The notes beneath the pieces are model-generated. The model was not told the origin of the DNA. It searched no databases and was given only the letters and a program-made list of their open reading frames with translations. Position numbers and translations under genes: made by a program. A stretch of DNA of 33,530 nt, taken from assembly GCA_003427395.1 (NCBI GenBank), contig BFEA01000171.1:1233765-1267294 (forward strand), written 5' to 3'. This document shows positions 19,867 to 31,530 of the stretch, one piece after another; position 1 is the first letter of the stretch; every line of letters begins with the position of its first letter. The DNA comes from Chara braunii. Lineage: Eukaryota; Streptophyta; Charophyceae; Charales; Characeae.

Positions 19867-22800
19867 TTGTTAAATTTAAAGTTGTTTTGAGAAAGGAAAT
19901 TTTCCGCCAAAGCTTCGAGTCGTTTGTGTTCTTTGAGTATAGTAATAGGAGGTTTGAAATATGAACAAACTTTTTTAGTTAATGGTTTTATAGTAAATAA
20001 AATATATTTATTTATAACACAAAAAACTATGATATAACCTTGTTGAGGAACATTACGTTTAGTTTTTTTTTCTTCTGAATGTGCTTTCCATTCAGCGACG
20101 AATAAACACGATGATGTTTCAGCTTGGATTTTATAAATTGTAGAAGCTATTTCGGAAATGAAGGGAAATTGCAAAGGACGCAACGTGCATGTTCTTTGAA
20201 GCATATGGTGTGAAGTGGGAAGCGCGATAGTAAAAAATTTATGAGATCATTGTCTGAAAACAGGATATATATTTTTTGGTAGATGATTAGAAATAGAAAA
20301 TGGAAGTTGTTTAAATAAAGGTCGATTAGGAATATAAACACAAGTTAAATCAGGCGGGCAACTTGGAATTAATACATGTATATCGGCGTTTTTATCATAG
20401 AAGTTAGAAAATGTTGTGTCGGACGGAAATTGTAATGAATGGAGAATTTCGGACGTTCCATTTGCAATTGTACGAGGAGGATCAATGTTTGGTGTGAAAA
20501 TAATTGGCATACCTGGTAGAAGGTCAAGAAACGGTGCTAATTTACCTAATTTATTATCAGGCAATGACATTATATGTGCAATGTCATGTTCATTTTTTTT
20601 TTTGTAAGGCATTTTTAAAATCAGCGATAATACGAATTGGATAATGATTATTTTGTAGTTGTTTATATAATGTGCGTGTATATTATGTATAAGGTTAATG
20701 CGATTATCATTATCAGGTGCAACAAATATAGGATGTGAATTTTCTGATAGTTTTATTGATTGTATGAATGAATTTTGTTTCATTTCGGGAATTAATGTAC
20801 TATTAATTATGTTGATAAATTTGTTAGTCTAAATTCCAAATCTAGCATTTTTACAATGTATTCCCCATTCAAGATCCGTTTTACATCGTATCGAATCAGT
20901 TAATATTATAATTATAGAAAATAATCTTCATAATTTGAATGCTTTGTGATCAGAATTTGTATGTGCAAGATTAAGGCATGGTTCATAGAAAACCAGTATG
21001 CCTTTTACAGGTGACATTTCAAAAATATCACCAGATGCAAGTATGTGAATTCCGCCGAAAGGAATATCGAGTTTTCGTGTATCACGTAATGCCATGTCTA
21101 AACGAACAAAATCGTTTTTGCTCATAATGCTAAATTCGTCAATAATAAGTATTGCTATTTCAGGTGTGAATCCAGGTATGCCTTTTAATTGTGTTTTTCG
21201 TCGATCGAAATAACGATCTTCTTTAAGATAATGCATTCCTAACCAACTATAAAATGTTATACCTGAGATTTCTACTGCAACTTTTCCTGTCATTGCAGTT
21301 TTTGCAATGATTTTATGATGTTACCATTTATAAGCAAATATTTGAATAGTAGAAATAATATGAGATTTGCAAGTGCCACCTTCACCTGTAAGAAACACAA
21401 GAAGTTGTTGATCTTTTATAGTTTCTGATAGAATTTCTAATAATATTGTGTTTTTTGTATTTTCATTTGATATTTGTAATAACCAAGTATTTAATAAAGC
21501 TTGAGCAAAAAAAGTAAAAGCTAAATGTTGTTTTTCAGCTAGTGAAAAGTGTCGAGAAATTTCAGAAATTGTAGGAAAATTAAGTATAGACGAATTTGAT
21601 GGTTTAAAATTAGGTATTTGTATTCATTTGTGTGGTTGAAGTGCATCTGTAATTAATTGCATACAAGTTGGTAAAGGAATGGTATTCCAATTTGAAGTTG
21701 AATTGAATATTTCAAATATATTGGATGATTTTGTTTTTGTCCATGTTAAAGTTGTATCGATATCTAGAATTTTTTGTTCAGTATAAGTTTGTGTTGAAAA
21801 TGAAGATAAAGTATGTAATGTACTATACATTTTTAATGTTTGGTTGATAGACGACGTCATTCATTTTGAAACTTGAGGTGAAATATTTTCGTTCTCTATT
21901 GATTTAAGATCGATCATTAAAATGCAATCTTTTATGGTTTTATTGTTTTCATATGATGTATTATCTGAAATATTATAATCTAATGTAGCAAAAAATAAAG
22001 AATCATTATCTGTTGATTGTTCCGAAGAAGAATCTGAATTGTCGTCATTATTTTCGTATTCAGCATATTGAGTTGGTCGATTTTTTTGAATTTCAATTGC
22101 ACGATTGCGTGCAATGTGGTAATCTTGCATCTGTAAATATATGTTTCGAACAAATGTACGCATCTTTTCATAAAAAGAGATGAATTCATTATGCCAATTT
22201 TTATCATTTTGTATTAAATCAGATAATTTACGAAATGGTTTGAATAATAAAAGAGAAATTTGAGCATGTCGTATTTTATTTTCTTCATTTGTACAAGTTT
22301 CTAAATAAGGAGTACGCATAGAATAAGGAATAACCGGTATACATTGATGTTTGTAAACATTTTTCTTTATATAAATAATGATCGGATAAAATTTTTTGTT
22401 TAGTTTCAGATAAAGAAGATTTATTTTGTCGATAAAATTGCATGACGAATTCGTATAGAGGCATACGAGTAAGCGAATTTAGGCGATAAATGTAATCGTC
22501 TAGGGGATGAGAAATAATATATATTTTATCTACTTTTTCTAAAGAAGATATAATTTCTTTGTCATTAAGTAATTATTTTAGCATGCTGTATAAAGGAATT
22601 GTTTTATATGTATGACTTTGATAAGCACAAGATTGTGTTAATAGATATAGTGCACAAAGTGAACCTGCAATTTCTTGTTTATTTGTTACGCTGAAAAGTT
22701 GAGATGATAATCGGCGACGAGCTTTTGTTTCAATTGAAAGAGGCGTTTCTTTTTCAATTACTTGTTTTTTACGTTGTCTCTCATTGAAAGCAGCTAAACG

Positions 22801-23045
22801 AAGAGCGATTTCGCAATCAACTTTGTGCTGATTTTTTGTTGTGTAGTTACAACAGTAAAATATTCGTTCTGCTGCTTCAATGCCACCGAATAAAGACTGA
22901 ATATCATGATTACATTTATAACTTGCTAAAATTATATTGTTATAGGCATTGATGTATTAATTTTCAGGTGTACGTGCTAATTCAATTTCTGTTTCATGTA
23001 ATATAGTTTTCTCACAGTGTTCGCGCGGAAAAAGATATCGACATA

Positions 23046-23102
23046 TTTCTTTATTTTTATTCATACGTGTTGTATTTCTTCATTTTTATTCATACGTGTT
23101 TT
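23046..23102. repeat. 28-bp tandem duplication inside the RepHel gene
   Basis: The word CATTTTTATTCATACGTGTT (with neighbouring bases) occurs twice in tandem. The extra unit is not a multiple of three and shifts the RepHel frame, which is restored by an opposite shift near 22350. Confidence 0.75.
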
Positions 23103-26100
23103 CTTAAAACACGAATTAGTATATGTCCAATGATGTGTTTGAACCAAATAAAGAAGTGCAAGTAATGACGAAGAAAAAGAGGGATAATGTGGAGGCATTG
23201 CTATGAGAGTTTGACTTATAGGATCTGTGTGAAATATATCATCAGTCATATGAATACATGTAGCTCTTGGAATATTAAAGTTAAGTAGTTTTTCATATCC
23301 AAGTGATGGTTCAGATTCTATAATTTGTTGGCGATGTATATGTTGTGAACTAAAAAGGGTATTACAATGTTTACACTTTAAGCTTGTAGGTTCATGTTCT
23401 ATTTTTTCTTTTTTTTTTGAAAGCAGTGAACAACGCGCGGATGAAGAAATTGGATAAGATATATATCAAGGTGGCGAAGTGTGACACTCAGTAGAAGAAA
23501 ACAGCGAAATGTCTTTAGTTCCATATGTTGTTACTATACTATGAACGTATTGTATTACAGATTCGTGAAATCGACTATCACAAGTTTGTAATTTATCAAA
23601 TTCAAAAGCTGTTAATGGTGTATTTTGAAGCCAAATAAGTGCATGCAAATGTAACATTTCTCGTCTTTGTGTTTCAACCATTCCAAAATATGCTTTGACA
23701 TTACCAAATAAACCTCCTTTGGGTTTGCTTTTATGAGTAATAGGATCAAATTCAAGAATATCATGTAGGAAAATAAGTATTAATCGATCAAAGAGACGTG
23801 CTGATGCAATATTATCTGCCATTGATAACTCATTGAGTTGTTCTGTATTTATTTGAGGTTTTTCTATAAAAATGTTACAAAAGTCATGAGTATTTAAAAG
23901 TCTAACGTATGATGCAAAAATATATGTTGTATCAGTATTTGGTGTTAATGTAATAAAGAAACTTGGTTGACCGAAACGATCGCAAATTGCAAATACTTCT
24001 TGCCGTTCGGTACGTCGTTCAGCATTGCTTCCCCAAACATCTGCAGAAGCACATTCGACATGTTGCAATAATTGTCGTACAGCTCGATCATCGTTAGGTA
24101 CAGTATGACAACAACGACGTCTTCGAGCATTTCTAATCCAGTTTTAAGCATATTAGTTGTAATTTCAGCAATAGGTTGATGTAGTTGTGGTTGTTTTTTG
24201 CAAGCAATATTTGAAAATTTATATCCGCGGTCGAGCGAGAATCGGTCGAAATTTACTAATGTATAGTATGGATCTTGTGCAAATTGTCGATCACATAATA
24301 GACAATAATGTTGTGCACACAATTGTTGTGAAACTTGAATTTGTTTTTTTGATTCCCCTGAATGTCCTTGACCATATGGAAATAAATATGGAAACATTTT
24401 TGATTCTAGATATGGATCAAATATAATTGCAAATTGTGATGATGTATGAATAGCAAAAATAAAATTTTTATTATTTGTTTTAGATATTTGTTCAACTATC
24501 GAATTTTCAATATCATTGTCTATTGGTGCAATTTCATGTGGAAAAAAAACTGACTTTTCAATATATATATTTTCGTTGCAAGTTTCTTAAGGTGCATTTA
24601 AACCATATTGTTCATTATCTAATTCATTAGCACAAGTACTGTTAGATGAAAGATCTTTAATTATATTATTTGGAATGTACATAAGATCATTAATAGGAAT
24701 CGAATTTAATTGTGTTTTGTCAAGTTTTATACGAGAGTAGAAATTATTATTATTAATATAGAACATTAATAAGTTTTCAACTATTGAATGACGTATACGA
24801 TGAAGTTTTTTTATTCGTGTAAGTTGTGTATCAGTAAAAGGAACAGCTAAGATTATTCTGTAATGCATATCTTTGGTTATCAATTTCGGTAATAAAGTTG
24901 TTGCTGGACCCGGAATCGCATCAAATACAAGTTAATGTGAACGTATTGAACGATGTATTCCCCCGCGCATAATTCTTGTTTGTGCAAGTATATTTATTAA
25001 ACTTGTCATTAAGAATTCGGGCCAAGTAGCTTGTTGTAAAGATAATGATAATCTACCAACGAAAAAATGATTGGCGATTGCAAATTTTGGTAAATGTATT
25101 TGTCGTCGAGGATTAAATAATGCATTATTACATTCTTTGCATATAGTCATAATTATATTTCTATTCAATTCAATATTGATACCTTTTTTAGATAACATAA
25201 TATTTTTTAATAAGGGACATAGATAACTACAATCATAATATTTGATAAGATCAGGATGTGATAAAGGTTCGGGATTATGTAAATATTTATGCATACAATT
25301 TAAAATAGTTATATTTTAGATTGAGTATTTATGAATATGAATTTGTAATACCAATTCATCACAAACACAACATGTTGTTTCTGCTAATTGATCAGGACTT
25401 AGTTGTTGTGATATGCGTTTTGCAAAGTCAATTTTTTGCGATTCTGAAATTGGCGAAATGAATGTTGGTGTAATTATATTTTGTTTAATATCTTTATTTC
25501 AACGTGCAAGTTTTTTCAAATGTATATGTTTCATTCGTTTATTAAGATTTGTATTTGTTTTAGATATATTTATTTGTTTTCGTGTAAGAGTTTTTAAGCG
25601 AATATGTTTAATAGGTCTATTTAACGTTTGATTTCTATCAAATATATTTGAAGTATATGATATGTCTGGTTCTTTTCTAATAGGATTTTTTTTTTTTTAA
25701 TATCTAGATTTTTATTTTTATTAATAGCAAGATTTTTATTAAATGATATAGATAAAGTCATCTTTTGTGAAATGTTATTAATATTTTGTTTTTTTAATTT
25801 AGCTTGTTTATGCCAAACAGCTTGATATGCTAAACGTTTTTTTCGTCTTTCTTCGTTTTCATTAAGTTTACGTAAACGAGTTGCTGCACGCCGTTTTTTA
25901 AGTATATTTTTGTTGTTCCGAGAGATTTTGATTTTCCGAAATTTAATTTGAAGATGATTGAAACAAATTAGAATTTGATAATACAGAATTGGGAATATTT
26001 TGTTTTTGCGAAAATGTATTTTCACTTTTTCAATTTTTTTTTTCATTATAATTAATACTATTTTGTTTATATAATAATTGAGTTGAAGTATTATATGATG

Positions 26101-26319
26101 ATAACGAATTGTTTTTTTTTTTTTTTTTAATCTTGCTTGTTTGTGTCAGGCGGCATGACATGTTAAACGTCTTTTGCGAGTTTCTTCGTTTCCGTTAAGT
26201 TTACGTAAACGAGCTGCTTCACGTTGTTTTGCTAATCATAATTCTCGTTGTTCTGTAGTTTCTTGTTTTTTTTGTGTTTTTTTTTTACATGTGTTAGTTT
26301 TCAAATTACATGATGACAT

Positions 26320-27426
26320 TGTTTTGTGAATACTATGCAATTCAAAATAACAAAAACAGAATTTATAAATTTTATTTTATGACGAGGATATTGATATTAT
26401 ATTTGTTTTAAATGTTGTAAAACTCATATGAGAATGAAAGAAATATATATGATTTTGTTATTATATATTTTTAATTTTTTAAGATATATTTTTAGGATTT
26501 ATATATGATTAATTTTTTTAAAACCTTGCAACCAATTCACTGCAAAAAAGAAACCCAATAACAATGCGAAATAAATAATATATATATATTTTTAAAAAAA
26601 ATTAAAAAACATTTTTTTTTATCCAACGAATAACGAATAAAAATCATTTAACGAAAATAATGAAATAAAAGTTTTTTTCCTCTTAAAAATACACGAAAGA
26701 AAAAAAACATCGATAACATTGTTTTTAAAAGAATGATGAAAAAAAAAAAATTCGTAAGACGATTGTATAAATGAACAGCAATGATAAATGATTATATGCA
26801 AAAACTTTGAATAAAATTTCGAATTGTCAATATAAAATATGGAAGCAAAAACATTTTTATAAAATGAAATCAGTTACAATGTAATGACATGGTTTTTGCA
26901 AGAACCTAAAATGAAATATTAAATTGCAAGAATTAACATTATAGTCATTCCACCCCTTTATTGTCCTTACTTATCAAATTGTAATTTATAAGAACCACTA
27001 AACTATTTGAGGAAACATCTATTTGGAGGAATGAACATTGTGGGGATTCTATCCTTTTGCTGTCTTTATTTTCCATCCTAAAAATTATAAGAGCTATCAA
27101 ACTATTTGATGGCTACAAAGAGAAAAAATCGTTTTTGCTAATATGTATGATATATACTAAGAAAGACTATTAAACAGATTCGCTCTAAAGTTTCCTAGAT
27201 AGTTTTATATGCAAAAATTGCAAATAACATTTATTTGTATTAAGTATATTTTATTAAAAGAATTGTTTTTCTAATTATAACAGAATATAGTTTTTAATTT
27301 GTTTTTGACGATTTATTTATAACGAATAAAAAATTATTTATGATATAACAAATATTAAAATATTTCTAAACTTAGGTAAAGAATATGAAAAGAAAGATGA
27401 ACAAGAAAACAATTCAAATATATTAT
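26320..27426. other. Spacer between gene A copy 2 and the Helitron start
   Basis: Very AT-rich, no gene recognised. At about 26945-27115 there is a faint two-unit repeat around AAACTATTTGA (near 27000 and 27098). If the Helitron is a separate element, its 5' end and promoter would be expected here; I could not identify them. Confidence 0.4.
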
Positions 27427-28431
27427 TTAATCTCTTCTACATGATTGGATGATAAAAAATGCAAAATCGTTTGCATCATGATCAATTCGCAAAACACTTC
27501 GAAATTGTGCAAAAGGTAATGGTTGATGAATTGAATGCGAAGGAAAATATGAATATGATGTTGAACAACGAATGATATGGTTGATTATATAATAAAACCA
27601 TGGTCCACGGCCTCAAAGAAACCATTCTGTAAGGAAAGCGGGATTATTATTTTCATCATGTGCAAGAGCGAATAATAGATGTTGACTAGGATCAATGAGT
27701 GATGTTAATATAAATTAGTCGTAAGAATGATGGACAAAAAATTGACGCAGGGCAACTCCTCTATAACGAGATAATTCTGTTGGTATAGGAGTAATAAATG
27801 TACATAAGCAAAGTGCTAATGAATAGAAAGTGATTCTAAAATTTGTACGGTTAATTCTGACATATTCTGTAACGCGTTCCTCTTATCTTTTACTTGCTCC
27901 AAAGGATAGAGAGTGTATCATATGTCCATTGAAAGTTATTAAAGAAAGAAGAGTGTACGAAAAATATGAATGCGATATTATTCGTAGAGCAGTATTATCA
28001 TCGATAATAAAGAATGTTCTTTGATCCTAACAAAATGTTAATAGTGCTGAATGTCGTAAGAAATCAAAAAGTTGATTGACATTGGGAATAGAATCATGTT
28101 CAAAATGATATCTGTATTGTGCTCTTGTGATTTCGATCGGATTATAATGAATGACAAAAAGTGATAGAAAAATTAAAATTGCACGAAACGGATCAACAAC
28201 AAAAAAATCGTCTAAGTCCGGTGCGATAATTGGATTATTTACAATACTATAAAGTATTCGTGAAAATGCTACGAAAAATCCTGGCAATATGTTTTGGAAT
28301 GCTATTAACGGATGTAATGAAGTATTTACATTTTGAGGATAATGGTTTCGCAGGACGGGATAAAAAAATTGCGCTTCTGGTGAACGACGAAATCGAATGT
28401 GTCTTTGTCTCGTGCTTGAAGGAGGATTCAT
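27427..28431 (-). pseudogene. Gene A copy 2, unknown protein of 334 codons with four stops
   Basis: From Met 28431 to the TAA at 27427-27429 the reading stays in one frame for 334 codons. It is interrupted only by stops: TAG at about 28025 (after HSALLTFC), a TAA near 27885, a TAA near 27717 and a TGA near 27616. The last replaces the Trp of copy 1 (FLWGPGPWFY against FL-stop-GRGPWFY). No indel is needed to align it with copy 1. Shared blocks include VLRNHYP, IIAPDLDDFFVVDPFRA, YNPIEITRAQ, QRTFFIIDDN, RIISHSYFSYTLLSLITF, NRTNFRITFY, LCTFITP and IDHDANDF. It lies upstream of the Helitron on the same strand. Function unknown. Confidence 0.7.
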
Positions 28432-28552
28432 TCTTGAATGCAAAATTCGCTTGAATTCGAAATCGAATTCTAGAAATTTTCACTTGAATGGTCTTCAAAC
28501 TTCTCAATGTAAAATAAGCCGATCTTGTTTTTTCACCAAAACACTTAAAATA

Positions 28553-28900
28553 TAGAGGAAAAAGGTGATAAGTATAAGTTATGAAAAAATAATTTATGAA
28601 TAGTATGTAGAATATAAATTTATATATATATTATTATTATTATTAAAGATATACTATAAAAATAAACAATTTTCTAATAATAAATAAATATTGTTATAAC
28701 ATATATTAGATTATAATATAACAAAGATATAGAGCAAAAAGATAATAAGCATAGGTGATGAAAAAACAATTTATGAATAATATGTAGAATATATATTTTT
28801 ATATATATTATTATTATTATTATGAAAGATATATTATAAGAATAAATACTTTTGTAATAACAAATAAATATTATTATAAAATATATTAAAATATCATGTG
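28553..28900. repeat. Imperfect tandem duplication, about 177-bp period
   Basis: The block from about 28553 (GATAAG, AATTTATGAATA-TATGTAGAATATA, TATTATTATTATTA, AAATAAATATT) recurs from about 28731 with substitutions. It lies just upstream of gene A copy 2 (minus-strand sense). Confidence 0.8.
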
Positions 28901-30262
28901 ATTACATATGAAATAAATAATTAGCGCCTTGAAGGTAGTAAGATTTTACTCATTTATATTTATATTATTATGTATTTAAAAATGTTTTGTATTTTGATGG
29001 TTAGTTTTGCAAGTTTTACTATATTTACAATTGGTAATTTAATAGTAGTAATAATTTTAAGGAGGATATCTTACTTAAATCAAGATCGATATAATTAACA
29101 TGCTGATATTTATGTAGTATGTATACATAGTTTGTCACATTTTCCAAAATGTGTATAGAACTTACATGATTAGATAGCGTGATATAGCATATTAATATTT
29201 ATGACAATAAGCAAGTTTCACGATATTTGATACACATTATGATGCATAATGACTCGGAATAGTACATAAGAAGCAGCAATGATGCATGACATATTATCAT
29301 GACATGTATGGGAATGAAAATTCATGCGATTTCAATTCTTGAGGTTGGACTCTAATCTAATCTCATTCTTTATCCTAATTCAAATAATTCACAAATAAAT
29401 AAATAGCAGTGGAAAAAAAAAAAAAAAGACCGCAAATTTAGTATCGGCCTTTAGTTTTTAGTCCAGTATGCAATTTTCTTTGGTGTTTACGTGCTCATGT
29501 GATTTATGATGCTTATGTTGCATTGCCATCACCGATCTTTGTGGACTGGTTTTCTACAAACCTCAATGACTTTGATAATGACGATCGTAATCATGACGAG
29601 AATGATGACGTTTTGTTGGCGATAACAGCTAATGCGAGAATTGATGTCGATGCGAAGGGGGAACTTTCAAAATACGGATGCGAGAGGGGGGGAAATGGTG
29701 CAGGAAACTGACCACGACTTAAGCGAGGGGAAAAAAAAAAAACAACGAAAAATTCCGTGTTTTTTTGCGAGATGAAATTTCGGATGCTTGTCTCTATGTA
29801 GCTTTTTCGTTTAAATGATTGCATGATGGTTTCATACTATTTTCCTTTGTGCATTTTAGTCACATTTTATTTCGTTAATGATTTGTTTTTCCTGCTGTAT
29901 CCAATTGAGACTATCGTCTTCACCCGGATATAAGCTACGATGATTATAGCTGTGCATACATTCGAGATATCTTTCAGTGTAAATACAACAATGATGGCGG
30001 TCAGCATGCGTTGTGTATTCGGGTGAAGAAGGATAAAGACAGGTATATCATCATGTCGAATCGGTTTCTATTTTTTTGGACGTCGTCTATAGCCCGTACT
30101 GACGTTGTTTATGGTGTGGCCATTTTCATACATGTCCCAAACGGGAATACTTCACTTTTTTTATCGAAAATTTTGAGCACGCAGTTCCGTTAATGGTTGC
30201 AAGCCACAACGAAAAGAATGCAAGGCACGTCGTCAGTGTAGTCTCTCGTGTCTGGCAGCCTC
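28901..30262. other. Right edge of the AT-rich island; no gene recognised
   Basis: Composition changes to a more balanced mix at about 29.3-29.5 kb. The frame 29499-29711 (70 codons, acidic NDFDNDDRNHDENDD stretch) has no recognisable domain and no supporting context. No terminal repeat marking the island edge was found. Confidence 0.4.
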
Positions 30263-30480
30263 ATTAACATGTGATCACACGGCTGAACGTGCTAACTTGC
30301 AAAAAAAAAAACCAAAAAAACGTGCTGACCATCAGAAAATCAACCTACCTAATGTCACGGATAAGTCGCGGCAGGTCAGTTGGGGAGGTCGTGGGGGGGG
30401 GAAATGAGAGAGAGAGAGAGAGAGAGACAAAGTGATCACGTGGCTCAACGTGCTGACTTGAAAAAAAACAAAACATGTTG
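30263..30480. repeat. Direct repeat, about 161 bp apart, around a (GA)n run
   Basis: GTGATCACACGGCTGAACGTGCT at 30271 recurs as GTGATCACGTGGCTCAACGTGCT at 30432. Each is followed by GACTTG or AACTTG and an A run. A GA microsatellite lies between (about 30404-30427). Confidence 0.75.
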
Positions 30481-30825
30481 GGTGGAGGCGGAGGATTGGA
30501 TCAGTGTACATACATTTCTCAGAGCATATTAAGATTTTAGGATTTCGTAGACAAGTATATAACCATGATTGGCGTCAGATGTATGCATAAGTAGCAATGA
30601 CCATGTCAAATAGAGGCGCAAAGTGCGTGTATGGGCAACAAACAAATTCGTTCCCTCGTTTCTCGATGTCCTCTATATTTTCTCTTTTCCAGTCCAGGTA
30701 CACGAAAAACCTCGTCTCCCAAGAACGCATCTCTTGCATACGATTATGAGAAAGAGAAAGGCGTTGGATGAGTGTTGGAAACCGAATCAAAAGGGGCGAT
30801 ATGGTCTGGTGAGAGGAACAGAATA

Positions 30826-30902
30826 ATCCTTCCGGACATCACCGCCATTCAAATTGGAACAATACAGAAAAGATTGATTAGCATGATGGTCATTGCGCAA
30901 GG
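30826..30902 (+). pseudogene. U6 snRNA-like relic
   Basis: CCTTCCGGACATC, AAATTGGAACAATACAGA, AAGATT-ATTAGCATG and TGCGCAAGG appear in U6 order. The 5' CCTTC-GG-ACATC end of U6 is included. Substitutions, a small insertion in GATTAGCATG and loss of the 3' end after GCGCAAGG show it is not functional. Confidence 0.75.
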
Positions 30903-31412
30903 GCATGCCATGGCGAGAACAACCTGAGCTCAGATAATGACGTGGCAGCCTCAGATGAATGAACACTTATTTTCTCTTCTTCTTTTTTGTGGGATCTTTT
31001 CTTATGTTTTTTTCCAAACAAAGAAACATTTCATTAATAGATTGGAATAGGTAGTGAAAGGCGATAAAAAACAGAACTTGAGAGAAGAATATAGAAAAAA
31101 AAAGAAAACACAAAAAGAAGAACCAGCTCAGGTACGTCACAAGTCGACCCGCAGTTATCCTGACACCATTAGATTAACTTGCCTTCTCTTTTTTGTTTGT
31201 TTTTTTTGCCCTTTTTTTTTTCACGGCGACCCGATGCCTCAGATTAATGAGCGTTTTTTTTTTTTTTTNTTCCCTTTTCTCCCTTTTTTTTGGGCAGCAA
31301 ACACGTTCGCTCGCTTGTTTCTCGACGTCCTCTTTCTTTCCTCTTTTTAAGTCCAAGTTCACAGAAAACCTCGTCTGATAACAACATACCTCTTGCGCAC
31401 GATTCTGAGAGA

Positions 31413-31530
31413 GAGACATCATAGCCGTTAAAATTGGATCAATTTTCCTCTTTTTTTTTCCCCTCTTTTTTCCCATTTGTTTTCCCCGTTTCTTTTGGTA
31501 CAATATAGAGATGGATTGGGGGAATGACCC
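31413..31530 (+). pseudogene. Second U6-like relic, split by a T-rich insertion
   Basis: GACATCATAGCCGTTAAAATTGGATC (U6 GACATCCGATAAAATTGGAAC) ends at about 31440. After about 60 T-rich bases the match resumes weakly at 31501 with CAATATAGAGATGGATTG (U6 CGATACAGAGAAGATTAG). It belongs to the second copy of the repeat unit 30641-31530. Confidence 0.5.

Larger units (their letters stand above)
18942..26319 (-). mobile_element. Helitron core (RepHel plus protease)
   Basis: These are the limits of the recognisable Helitron coding block. The RepHel relic (19608-26319) and protease relic (18942-19600) are adjacent and on the same strand. Gene families A, B and C on the left, and A copy 2 on the right, may also belong to the element. 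The true ends (5' TC, 3' hairpin followed by CTRR, insertion between A and T) were not located, so the element may be up to about 14 kb. Confidence 0.65.
19608..26319 (-). pseudogene. Helitron Rep-helicase (RepHel), decayed
   Basis: This protein starts rolling-circle transposition: Rep nicks the DNA and a SF1 helicase unwinds it. Start Met at 26319. In order: two copies of a basic unit (REAARLRKLNGNEE near 26.2 kb, RAATRLRKLNENEE near 25.86 kb) like the 23-residue repeats of such proteins. A DUF6570-type region (CCVCDE, then CKECN-ALF, KFAIANHFFVG). Helitron_like_N with MFPYLFPYGQGH, FFITLTPN (23937-23960) and the metal-binding HLHALIWL (23628-23651). The two-tyrosine site YCCNY (22853-22867) after NHDIQSLFGG. 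A PIF1-like helicase with Walker A GEGGTCKS (21363-21386; usual second Gly is Cys), Walker B LIIDEFSIMS (21120-21149), ASGDIFEMSPV, LLPGMPIIF-NI and ASTIYKIQAET (near 20147). About 14 in-frame stops and at least four shifts break it (near 25.9, 24.13, 23.08 and 22.35 kb). All hallmark motifs survive, so decay looks moderately recent. Confidence 0.9.
13400..29400. other. AT-rich island with minus-strand gene cluster
   Basis: Between about 13.4 and 29.4 kb the sequence is much more AT-rich than either flank, and every recognisable gene is on the minus strand. Both composition changes occur inside contiguous sequence rather than at an N, so the island is joined to its flanks in the assembly. It holds a decayed Helitron, a C48-like protease relic and two duplicated unknown gene families. 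I did not find terminal repeats or a target duplication that would fix the limits, so these are approximate. Confidence 0.6.
30641..31530. repeat. Two copies of a U6-containing unit, about 660 bp apart
   Basis: The first copy runs from about 30640 (GGGCAACAAAC, CGTTTCTCGATGTCCTCT, AAAACCTCGTCT, CGATT-TGAGA) through a U6-like segment to a GCCTCAGATGAATGA block at about 30950. The second copy repeats the GCCTCAGATTAATGA block at about 31233, then GGGCAGCAAAC, TTTCTCGACGTCCTCT, AAAACCTCGTCT and CGATTCTGAGA, and its own U6-like segment up to about 31530. Long T runs and one N (31269) interrupt the second copy. No protein gene was seen. Confidence 0.7.

Noticed and set aside
17708-26319. Alternative genetic code (TGA as Trp) instead of pseudogene decay
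   Set aside because: Two TGA codons do align with Trp, but the roughly 14 RepHel stops include about as many TAA as TGA plus a TAG, and frameshifts are also present. TGG-to-TGA change by ordinary mutation is enough.
29499-29711. 70-codon acidic open frame at the right edge of the island
   Set aside because: Short, without a known motif and not near a supported gene; chance cannot be excluded.
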